In this document: piece by piece, positions 45,742-52,847 of the stretch | How the letters are laid out: the number at the start of each line of letters is the position of its first letter | Numbering within the stretch: the stretch's first letter is position 1 | Position numbers and translations under genes: made by a program | The notes under the pieces: generated by a model | Database searches by the model: none | What the model was told of the DNA's origin: nothing | The model's input: only the letters and a program-made list of their open reading frames with translations | NCBI RefSeq assembly: GCF_000377645.1 | Contig: NZ_KB898471.1 | Location: 381,084 to 445,083, forward strand | Direction: 5' to 3' | Length of the DNA stretch: 64,000 nucleotides | Source: Thiomonas sp. FB-6 | Lineage (GTDB): Bacteria > Pseudomonadota > Gammaproteobacteria > Burkholderiales > Burkholderiaceae_C

Positions 45742-46615
45742 GGAACAGCGGCAGCGAAAGCGCGCCCAGCAAGGTGGACAAGGACACCAGGCCGGCCACG
45801 TAGGGCCCGTCGCCGCCCATGCGCATGGCCAGCACGTAGGCGCTGGATGCGGTGGGCACCGCGGTGAACACCAGCAGCGCCAGCACGTGGCTGGAGTCCA
45901 GCCCGAGCGCCCGCGCCAGGCCCCAGGCGCTCAGCGGCACCAGCAGGTGGCGGATGGCCAGGAACCAGCCCGACAAGGCCCAGTCGCGGTGCAGGCCCTG
46001 CAGGCGCAGGCCCGCGCCCACGGTCAGCAGCCCCAGCGCGATGGAGGCGCCGCCCAGGCGGTCGAACACCGGTTGCACCAGATGCGGCAGGCGCAGGCCC
46101 AGCGCATGCACCACCAGGCCGGTCGCGGTGGATACCAGCAGGGGATTGCGCAGCAGCTCGCGCCACAGGCTGCGCCCGCCGTGGCGCGACAGCGCCCACA
46201 CCGCCGCGGCATTGCACAGCGGCACGCCGATGGCGATCAGCACCCCGACCATCGATACCATCGCAGCGCCGCCGATGCTTGCGGCCACCGCCAGCACGAT
46301 GTAGGAATTGAAGCGGAAGGCGCACTGCATGCCGCTGGCGGTGCGCACCGGATCCGCGCCCAGCCAGTGCGCGCCCCAGGCCAGCGCGATGCCCGCGAGC
46401 AGCGCGCCGACTCCGGCCAGCACCAGCGCCGAGGCGGAGGCCAGGGTGTAGGTGGCACCCACGCTGGTGGAAAACAGCAGCGCCGGGAACAGCACGTAAT
46501 ACACCAGGCGCTCGACCCCGCCCCACACGTCGCGCCCCAGCGGAGTCAGGTGCATCAGCGCGTAGCCCAGCGCGATCAGCGCGAAGTCGGGAAACAGCAG
46601 CAGGGCGTCGTGCAT
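45722..46615 (-). CDS. AEC-family permease (auxin efflux carrier type)
   Basis: An integral membrane transporter of 297 residues from ATG 46615 with about ten transmembrane segments in two five-helix halves. LFPALLFSTSVGATYTL, QCAFRFNSYIVLAVAASIGG and FTAVPTASSAYVLAMRMGG are typical of bacterial AEC proteins, which export or take up small organic acids such as malate. The substrate is unknown. It is placed between two ketopantoate-reductase-like genes on the opposite strand, so a related oxo- or hydroxy-acid substrate is conceivable. Confidence 0.85.
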   Translation of the reverse strand: MHDALLLFPDFALIALGYALMHLTPLGRDVWGGVERLVYYVLFPALLFSTSVGATYTLASASALVLAGVGALLAGIALAWGAHWLGADPVRTASGMQCAFRFNSYIVLAVAASIGGAAMVSMVGVLIAIGVPLCNAAAVWALSRHGGRSLWRELLRNPLLVSTATGLVVHALGLRLPHLVQPVFDRLGGASIALGLLTVGAGLRLQGLHRDWALSGWFLAIRHLLVPLSAWGLARALGLDSSHVLALLVFTAVPTASSAYVLAMRMGGDGPYVAGLVSLSTLLGALSLPLFLTLASR

Positions 46616-46787
46616 CGGGGAGGCGGCGGCGAAGGCGCGGCGGAAAACGGTTCGGAGCAGCCGGCAAGCGTAGCAGGCTGTTGAAATACCGGAGGGCGCC
46701 GCGCGCAGGCGCCGCGGCGGGCCCGCCGCGCATGCCCTAGGATGCCTTCGAGCCCGGTGCGTACCGGGACCGGACAGGAGGGCCTGC

Positions 46788-47786
46788 ATGAGGATCTGCA
46801 TCATCGGCGCCGGCGCGATCGGCGGATTGATCGGCGCGCGGCTGGCCGCCCTCGCCGGCTGCCAGCCGGCGGTGCTGGCGCGCGGCGCGACGCTGCGCGC
46901 GCTGCGCGAACACGGCTGGCGCGCCGACACCGCCGGGCAGTTCCTGCAGGCGCCGGCCCGCGTGGCCGAACGCGCCGAGGAACTCGGCGAACAGGATCTG
47001 GTGATCCTGACCGTGAAGGGGCCCGCGCTGCGCGAAGTGGCCCAGGGGCTGGCGCCGCTGATGGGCGAGCACACCATCGTCATGCCGGCCATGAACGGTG
47101 TGCCCTGGTGGTTCTGCGCCGCGCGGCCGGGGCTGGACCCCGCGCCGCTGCGCAGCGTCGACCCGGGCGGGCGCATCGCCGCCGCCATCGAGCTGCGCCG
47201 CGTGCTGGGCTGCGTGGTGCACGCGACGACCTCGGTGCCCGAGCCCGGGCTGTCCTTGCACCGGGGCCCCGCGCGCCTGATCATCGGCGAGCCGGGCGGC
47301 GGCCACAGCCAGCGCGCCGAGCAGGTGTGCGCGCTGCTGCACCAGGCGGGTTTCGAGACCGTGCACTCCGACGACGTGCGCCGCGACATCTGGTACAAGC
47401 TGTGGGGCAACCTGACCATGAACCCGGTGTCGGCGCTGACCGGCGCGACCATCGAGCAGATGCTCGGCGACCCGCTGGTGCTGGCCTTCTGCAACAGCGC
47501 CATGCGCGAGGCGCGCGCGCTGGGCGAGCGCCTGGGCTGCCCGATCGAGCAGACGCCCGAGGAACGCAACAAGATCACCATGCGCCTGGGCGCCTTCAAG
47601 ACCTCGATGCTGCAGGACCTCGAAGCCTCGCGCGCGCTGGAGCTCGACGCCATCGTCGGGGCCGTGCAGGAACTCGGGCGCCGCATGGATCTGCCCACGC
47701 CGACCATCGACGCGGTGCTGGGCCTGACCCGGCTGATGGCGCGCGTGCGCGGCCTGTACCCCTGGCCCGAACCCGGCGAGGCCTGA
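46788..47786 (+). CDS. Ketopantoate reductase-like protein 2 (PanE/ApbA family)
   Basis: A 332-residue NAD(P)-dependent reductase. The N-terminal Rossmann motif is ICIIGAGAIGGLIGARLA, followed by MNGVPWWF. The C-terminal domain has IWYKLWGNLTMNPVSALTGA, including the Lys/Asn pair of the family, and a longer helix RNKITMRLGAFKTSMLQD. Its active-site loop differs from the first paralog. The gene starts with MRICIIGAG after a GGAGGG ribosome site. Substrate not determined. Confidence 0.8.
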   Translation: MRICIIGAGAIGGLIGARLAALAGCQPAVLARGATLRALREHGWRADTAGQFLQAPARVAERAEELGEQDLVILTVKGPALREVAQGLAPLMGEHTIVMPAMNGVPWWFCAARPGLDPAPLRSVDPGGRIAAAIELRRVLGCVVHATTSVPEPGLSLHRGPARLIIGEPGGGHSQRAEQVCALLHQAGFETVHSDDVRRDIWYKLWGNLTMNPVSALTGATIEQMLGDPLVLAFCNSAMREARALGERLGCPIEQTPEERNKITMRLGAFKTSMLQDLEASRALELDAIVGAVQELGRRMDLPTPTIDAVLGLTRLMARVRGLYPWPEPGEA

Positions 47787-47816
47787 GTCGCGGACTCGGG
47801 CCGCCGCGGACTCAGG
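47782..47816. terminator. Palindrome containing both stops of convergent genes
   Basis: CCTGAGTC (47782-47789) pairs with GACTCAGG (47809-47816) around a 19-base loop. The TGA of the reductase gene and the TGA of the convergent CBS gene lie in the two arms. No T-run. A second case of the arrangement seen at 41317 and 52059. Confidence 0.5.
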
Positions 47817-48399
47817 TCGCCGCCAGCAGGTGCTCGACCTCGGCGAAGCTCTGGGGCTTGTCGCTGGCCTCGATGTGCACGCCCAGCAGGCGGCCGATGT
47901 GCGTGGCCGAGAAAATGCCGCAGACCCGCGGCGGCTTGCCCTGCTGCACCACCAGCGCGTGCTGACGGCCGCTTTCGCGCAGGGTGTTGACCACGTCCCC
48001 GACGTTGGCGTGCTGCACATCGCTCCAGTCCAGCACCTGGATGCGCTCGCGCGGCACCATCACCCGGCGCACCGCCAGATGGTCGCGCGCCACGCCGTCC
48101 TCCACCGCCACGCGGATCGGCGTCTCGCCCATCAGGTCGCGCGCGGTGATCAGGCCCAGCAGTTCGCCGCCCGCGTCGGTGACCAGCAGCATGCGCACCC
48201 GCGCATGCACCATGCGCTGCTGCGCGGCCTCCAGCGTGGCGTCGGGATGAATGGCCACTGCGGCCACGCGGCGCAGATCGGTCATGGCGTAGGGCGCCGG
48301 CTGGTCCAGCGTGATGCCTTCGGGCCGCGGGCTGTCGGGCTCGCCGACGTGGGCGTGGGCGGGCAGCGAATGCAGGCGCAGCGTGCGATACGAACTCAT
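47812..48399 (-). CDS. CBS-domain protein
   Basis: A 195-residue cytosolic protein made of a pair of CBS motifs (about residues 40-100 and 115-180), preceded by a short Pro-rich leader. The visible CBS cores are RVRMLLVTDAGGELLGLITARDL, here given as RMLLVTDAGGELLGLI, and ALVVQQGKPPRVCGIFS. CBS pairs usually bind adenine nucleotides and act as energy sensors. There is no attached enzyme or channel domain, and the partner is unknown. Transcribed away from the lldD-like gene. Confidence 0.82.
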   Translation of the reverse strand: MSSYRTLRLHSLPAHAHVGEPDSPRPEGITLDQPAPYAMTDLRRVAAVAIHPDATLEAAQQRMVHARVRMLLVTDAGGELLGLITARDLMGETPIRVAVEDGVARDHLAVRRVMVPRERIQVLDWSDVQHANVGDVVNTLRESGRQHALVVQQGKPPRVCGIFSATHIGRLLGVHIEASDKPQSFAEVEHLLAAT

Positions 48400-48669
48400 G
48401 ATGTCCGACTCCTTGAATGCCTGGGCGCTCGGCGCGCCGACGATGGTTCACTGTAGGACCAAGGCGCGGCGCGGGTTGTAACCGTACATCGCAAAAGGAG
48501 AATCGATGTTGCACTGCGACACGAATCGGCACATCCGCGCCCGGCGGCAGGCGCATGCGGCGACTCCGCGTTGCGGGCGTCCGGCTCGCTGCTACAGTCC
48601 ACCGTAGCGAGGCGTAAACGACCCGCGCAAGCATGCCCGGCCCGAGCGCCGGGCTCCACGGAGCCACGG

Positions 48670-49827
48670 ATGAGCGTCATCACCTGCGTCGAAGACCTGC
48701 GCCTGCTGGCGCGCAAGCGCGTGCCGCGCATGTTCTACGACTACGCCGATTCGGGCTCGTGGACGGAAAGCACCTACCGCGCCAATGAACAGGACTTCCA
48801 GCGCATCCTGCTGCGCCAGCGCGTGGCCGTGGACATCGAGCGGCGCAGCGTGCGCTCGCGCATGCTGGGCGAGGAGGTGGCGATGCCGGTGGCGCTGGCG
48901 CCCACCGGCCTGACGGGCATGCAACATGCCGACGGCGAGATCCTCGCCGCGCGTGCGGCCGAAGCCTTCGGCGTGCCGTTCACGCTGTCGACCATGAGCA
49001 TCTGTTCCATCGAGGACATCGCCGCGCATACCCGCGCACCCTTCTGGTTCCAACTGTACGTGATGCGCGACCGCGGCTTCATCGAACGCCTGATCGAACG
49101 CGCCAAGGCGGCCCGCTGCTCGGCGCTGATGCTCACGCTGGACCTGCAGATCCTGGGCCAGCGCCACAAGGACCTCAAGAACGGCCTGTCGGCGCCGCCC
49201 AAGCCCACCGTGCGCAACCTGCTGAACCTGGCCACCAAGCCGCGCTGGGTGCTGGGCATGGCGCGCACGCCGCGGCGCAGCTTCGGCAACATCGTCGGGC
49301 ATGCCACCGGGGTGACCGACCTCAGTTCCCTGTCGTCGTGGACCAGCCAGCAGTTCGATCCCAGCCTGAGCTGGAAGGACGTGGAATGGATCAAGCGCCA
49401 ATGGGGGGGCAAGCTCATCGTCAAGGGCGTGCTCGACGCCGAGGACGCGCGCCTGGCCGCCGACAGCGGCGCCGACGCGCTGATCGTGTCCAACCACGGC
49501 GGGCGCCAGCTCGACGGGGCGCCCAGCTCCATCGCTGCGCTGCCGGCCATCGTGGACGCGGTCGGCCCGCGCCTGGAAGTGTGGCTGGACGGCGGCATCC
49601 GCAGCGGCCAGGACGTATTCAAGGCGCTGGCGTTGGGCGCGCGGGGCACGCTGATCGGGCGCGCCTTCCTCTACGGCCTGGGCGCCATGGGCGAGGCGGG
49701 CGTGACGCGCTGCCTGGAGCTGATCCGCAACGAACTCGACCTGACCATGGCCTTCTGCGGCCTGGACGGGGTATCGCGCATCGACCGCCGCGCGCTGGTC
49801 GGGGAGCCGGGCCGGGCGCCGGCCTGA
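48670..49827 (+). CDS. FMN-dependent alpha-hydroxy acid dehydrogenase (L-lactate dehydrogenase-like)
   Basis: Flavoenzyme of the LldD/glycolate-oxidase family that oxidises an L-2-hydroxy acid. The 385 residues start at ATG 48670 (MSVITCVEDLRLLARKRVPR). RMFYDYADSGSWTE and MPVALAPTGLTGMQH belong to the FMN site. LIVSNHGGRQLDGAPSS has the catalytic histidine and substrate arginine, and WLDGGIRSGQDVFKALALGA the phosphate site. Lactate is the likeliest substrate, but mandelate or glycolate cannot be excluded. The cofactor and fold are certain. Confidence 0.9.
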   Translation: MSVITCVEDLRLLARKRVPRMFYDYADSGSWTESTYRANEQDFQRILLRQRVAVDIERRSVRSRMLGEEVAMPVALAPTGLTGMQHADGEILAARAAEAFGVPFTLSTMSICSIEDIAAHTRAPFWFQLYVMRDRGFIERLIERAKAARCSALMLTLDLQILGQRHKDLKNGLSAPPKPTVRNLLNLATKPRWVLGMARTPRRSFGNIVGHATGVTDLSSLSSWTSQQFDPSLSWKDVEWIKRQWGGKLIVKGVLDAEDARLAADSGADALIVSNHGGRQLDGAPSSIAALPAIVDAVGPRLEVWLDGGIRSGQDVFKALALGARGTLIGRAFLYGLGAMGEAGVTRCLELIRNELDLTMAFCGLDGVSRIDRRALVGEPGRAPA

Positions 49828-49961
49828 GTGCTCCCGCATGCCGGGCCGGGCCCGCGCAACACCCGGGCCCGCGCCGGGGGCGGCGCGATTGCCGGCGCGG
49901 CATTTCACTGCATACACTTGCGGGAGTGCATCCCTGCACCCCCTTTCCGCCCGAGCGCTCC

Positions 49962-50453
49962 ATGCCCGACGACCCTTCCACCCCAGCGATCCAGGACCTC
50001 TACCCCGAGCACCTGGCGCATTGCTACGGCTGCGGACGGCTCAACGAGCACGGCCACCACATCCGCACCTTCCAGGACGGCGAGCAGACGGTGTCGGAGT
50101 TCGTGCCCGACGCCAGCCACATCGCGGTGCCGGGTTTTGTCTACGGCGGCGTGATCGCCTCGTTGATCGACTGTCATTCCACCGCGACCGCCGCCGCGGC
50201 GATGGCCGAGGCCAGCCAGCAGCCGCTGCTCGGCCCCGGCGCCAGGACGCCGCCGCGCTTCGTCACCGGCTCGCTGCACGTGGACTACCTGCGCCCCACG
50301 CCGCTGGGCGAGGCGCTGGTGGTGCGCGGCAAGGCGCGCGAGATCCGCGGGCGCAAGGTGATCGTGGAATCCACCGTCTACGCCGGCGGAGTGGCCACGG
50401 CGCGCGGCGAGGTGGTCGCCGTGCTGATGCCCGACAACTTCGGCCAGGCCTGA
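49962..50453 (+). CDS. PaaI-like hotdog-fold thioesterase
   Basis: A 163-residue acyl-CoA thioesterase-like protein from ATG 49962. The hotdog fold is visible: PGFVYGGVIASLIDCHSTAT, with Gly and Asp at the active-site helix, then LHVDYLRPTPLG and the terminal strands KVIVESTVYAGGVATARGEV. The N-terminal CYGCGRLNEHGHHIRTF is typical of a subgroup of these proteins. The substrate is unknown. It lies 134 bases after the hydroxyacid dehydrogenase and 10 bases before the GGDEF gene. Confidence 0.85.
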   Translation: MPDDPSTPAIQDLYPEHLAHCYGCGRLNEHGHHIRTFQDGEQTVSEFVPDASHIAVPGFVYGGVIASLIDCHSTATAAAAMAEASQQPLLGPGARTPPRFVTGSLHVDYLRPTPLGEALVVRGKAREIRGRKVIVESTVYAGGVATARGEVVAVLMPDNFGQA

Positions 50454-50463
50454 AGCCCCGCGC

Positions 50464-52062
50464 ATGGCCGGCCCCGCCGCCACCGTACCCGGCAACCCCG
50501 CCCCCGCGCCGGGCGCATACGGCCTGTTCCCCGCGCGCGCCGACGAGGATGCCTTCGTCGGCGGCACCTGGGAGGAGCTGGCGCCGCGCGCGCACGGCGT
50601 GGCGCTGTGGGGCGGACTCATCTTCGGCGCCGGCGCGCTGGCCGATTACCTGATGGCCGGCCCCGACGCCTCCTGGGGCCTGCTGATGGCGGTGCGCGCG
50701 CTGGTGCTGGCCGTGGGCCTGCGCCTGGCCTGGGTCACGCGCCGCGCCTCGCCCGCCGACCCCGGCAGGCTGCGCACGTGGATGCCGGTGTTCCAGCTGG
50801 CCCTGCTGCTGGGCCAGCGCGCGGTGGTGCAGCTGCACGGCTCGGCCTCGTCCTACCAGGCGATCGCGGCGGTCATGGCCTGCCTGATCATCTATACCTA
50901 CGCGCCGATGGTGCGTCCGCTGCAACTGTGGATGATGCCGGCCTGGGTGGCGCTGGCCACCGTGCAGATGCTCACCGTGATCCCCACGCCCCCGCGCACG
51001 GTACTGCTGTTCCTGATGATCCTGGGATTCGTGAACATCGTCGGCTGGCGCCTGGCCACGCACAACAACCGCTACCAGCGCGCCGCCTGGCTGGACCGCC
51101 GGCGCCTGCAGTGGGAAGTGGCCGAGCGCGTCAGCGCCGAGCAGAACCTGCGCCACCTGTTCGAGGCCAGCCCGGTGCCGCTGGTGCTGGCGGGCCAGCG
51201 CCGGGGCCAGCTGCTGCACCTGAACCGCGCCGCGCTGGACCTGCTCGACCCGCGGCGCCTGCTGCCCGATCCCTCCCAGCTGTCGGCCCACGATTTCTAC
51301 GCCGACACGCACACCGGGCACATGCTCAACCGGGCGCTGGCCCACCACGAGGCCTTCGGCCCGGTGGACATGCGCGTGCGCGACAGTTCCCAGCGCGTGC
51401 TCGACGTCATGGTCTCCGCCCGCAAGCTGCGCTACGACGGGCACCGCGCGGTGCTGGCCAGCCTGGTGGAAATCACCCATCGCAAGCGCCATGAACACGA
51501 GCTGCGGCGACTCGCGCACACCGATCCGCTGACCGCGCTGCACAACCGGCGGGGCTTTTTCGCGCGCGCCGAACATGCCCGGCGCCAATGCGCGCCGGCC
51601 CCGCTGGCCCTGCTGGCGCTGGACGTGGACCTGTTCAAGACCATCAACGACAACCACGGCCACGCGGTGGGAGACATCGTGCTGCAGCAACTCGCCGGAC
51701 GCATGGCCGCGGTGCTGCGCGAGCAGGACCTGCTGGCACGCATCGGCGGCGAGGAATTCGCCGCGCTGCTCCCGGGCGTGGGCGGCGCGCAGGCGCTCGA
51801 GACCGCCGAGCGGGTGCGCCGTGCCGTGTGCGACCACGCCGTGCGCTGCCAGGGCTTGCGCCTGCAGTTGAGCGTGAGCGTCGGCGTGGCGCTGCTGGAA
51901 TGCGAGGACGACGCCATCGACGACGCGCTGGCCCGCGCCGACGAAGCCATGTACCGCGCCAAGCAGGCGGGGCGCAACTGCGTGGAATTGCAGCTCGAGC
52001 CGGCCGTGCGGGCCACCGCGCCGATCTCGCGCATCGCCGGCGCCGGCCGCCTGGCCGGCTGA
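50464..52062 (+). CDS. Membrane-bound PAS-GGDEF diguanylate cyclase
   Basis: Predicted to make the second messenger c-di-GMP. The 532 residues begin with about five to six transmembrane segments (about 45-200), followed by a short coiled coil, a PAS domain (about 225-340: NLRHLFEASPVPLVLAGQ) and a GGDEF domain (about 350-510). The active site is IGGEEFAALLPGV. The inhibitory I-site RxxD (REQD) lies exactly five residues before it, so feedback inhibition is likely. ALDVDLFKTINDNHGHAVGD is intact, which supports activity. No EAL domain. Confidence 0.92.
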   Translation: MAGPAATVPGNPAPAPGAYGLFPARADEDAFVGGTWEELAPRAHGVALWGGLIFGAGALADYLMAGPDASWGLLMAVRALVLAVGLRLAWVTRRASPADPGRLRTWMPVFQLALLLGQRAVVQLHGSASSYQAIAAVMACLIIYTYAPMVRPLQLWMMPAWVALATVQMLTVIPTPPRTVLLFLMILGFVNIVGWRLATHNNRYQRAAWLDRRRLQWEVAERVSAEQNLRHLFEASPVPLVLAGQRRGQLLHLNRAALDLLDPRRLLPDPSQLSAHDFYADTHTGHMLNRALAHHEAFGPVDMRVRDSSQRVLDVMVSARKLRYDGHRAVLASLVEITHRKRHEHELRRLAHTDPLTALHNRRGFFARAEHARRQCAPAPLALLALDVDLFKTINDNHGHAVGDIVLQQLAGRMAAVLREQDLLARIGGEEFAALLPGVGGAQALETAERVRRAVCDHAVRCQGLRLQLSVSVGVALLECEDDAIDDALARADEAMYRAKQAGRNCVELQLEPAVRATAPISRIAGAGRLAG

Positions 52063-52079
52063 GCCCGGGCCGGGCTCAG
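52059..52079. terminator. Perfect palindrome containing both stops of convergent genes
   Basis: CTGAGCCCG (52059-52067) and CGGGCTCAG (52071-52079) form a perfect 9-bp stem with a 3-base loop. The TGA of the GGDEF gene (52060-52062) and the stop of the nitroreductase gene (complement of TCA, 52076-52078) lie in opposite arms. No T-run. Likely a shared bidirectional 3' end. Confidence 0.55.
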
Positions 52080-52687
52080 CGCGGCGCCAGTTCGCCGACG
52101 AAGCGTTCGGGCGGGGGCTTGTCGCGCGGCTCGCGCTCGCGCGGGGCGGTGCCCACCGCCACGAAACAGACGGCGCGTTCGTGTTCGTCCAGCCCGAACA
52201 AGGCCCGCAGCGCGCGGCTGTCCATCGCCAGCCCGCTGACCAGGCCGGCCCCGAAACCCTGCGCGTGGGCCGTCAGCAGCAGGTTCTGCAACGCGCAGCC
52301 CAGGCTCACCATGCGCTCGTGCGGGCGAATGTGCTCCTGCCCGTCGCCGCCTTCGCGCACCACCGCCAGCGCCAGGAAGGGCGCGCGCGAGGCCTTGTCG
52401 CGCGCGCGCCAGCGCTCGTCCTCGCCGGCGGCGGCGTCGCGTTCCAGCAGAGCCTGCTCGAAGGCCTCGCCCAGGCGCGCACGCGCCTGCGCACCGATGA
52501 GCACGAAGCGCCAGGGCAGGATCTGCCCATGGTCCGGCGCGGTCGCGGCGGCCTCGAACAACTGGCGACGCTGCGCCTCGTCGGGGCCGGGCTCGACCAG
52601 ATGACGCGGCCCGGTCTGGCGGCGACGGCGCATCGACTCCAGCAGGTCCCCGGCCTCGCCGGGACATGGGCTAGGGGAAGGATTCAT
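52076..52687 (-). CDS. Nitroreductase-family flavoprotein
   Basis: A 203-residue FMN-dependent NAD(P)H oxidoreductase-like protein from ATG 52687. Visible family parts are the N-terminal SMRRRRQTGPRHLVEPGPDE, FEAAATAPDHGQILPWRFVL, MVSLGCALQNLLLTAHAQGF and GAGLVSGLAMDS, then FGLDEHERAVCFVAVGTAP. These match the YdjA/small nitroreductase group. The natural substrate is unknown. It is convergent with the GGDEF gene and divergent from the helicase gene. Confidence 0.87.
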   Translation of the reverse strand: MNPSPSPCPGEAGDLLESMRRRRQTGPRHLVEPGPDEAQRRQLFEAAATAPDHGQILPWRFVLIGAQARARLGEAFEQALLERDAAAGEDERWRARDKASRAPFLALAVVREGGDGQEHIRPHERMVSLGCALQNLLLTAHAQGFGAGLVSGLAMDSRALRALFGLDEHERAVCFVAVGTAPREREPRDKPPPERFVGELAPR

Positions 52688-52768
52688 GGAGGCTTCGCGG
52701 GGTTCCGTGCGGGTTCGCGGCGGGGGCATGCGCAGCATAGCGTGAATACCCGGCGCGCCGCCCGCATG

Positions 52769-52784
52769 CTGTATGCTTGAACAG
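52769..52784 (+). promoter_or_regulatory. Possible LexA (SOS) box upstream of the helicase gene
   Basis: CTGT at 52769-52772 and ACAG at 52781-52784 are separated by eight bases, which fits the CTGT-N8-ACAG form of the LexA operator. The centre (ATGCTTGA) is less AT-rich than an ideal site. It overlaps TATGCT (52772-52777), a plausible -10, and lies 64 bases before the helicase ATG. The match is short, so chance occurrence is possible. Confidence 0.4.
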
Positions 52785-52847
52785 TCCCGCGACCCCGCCC
52801 GGCACCGCGTACCCTGCCCCACCCGCCCCAGCTGCCTGCCTCCCGCC

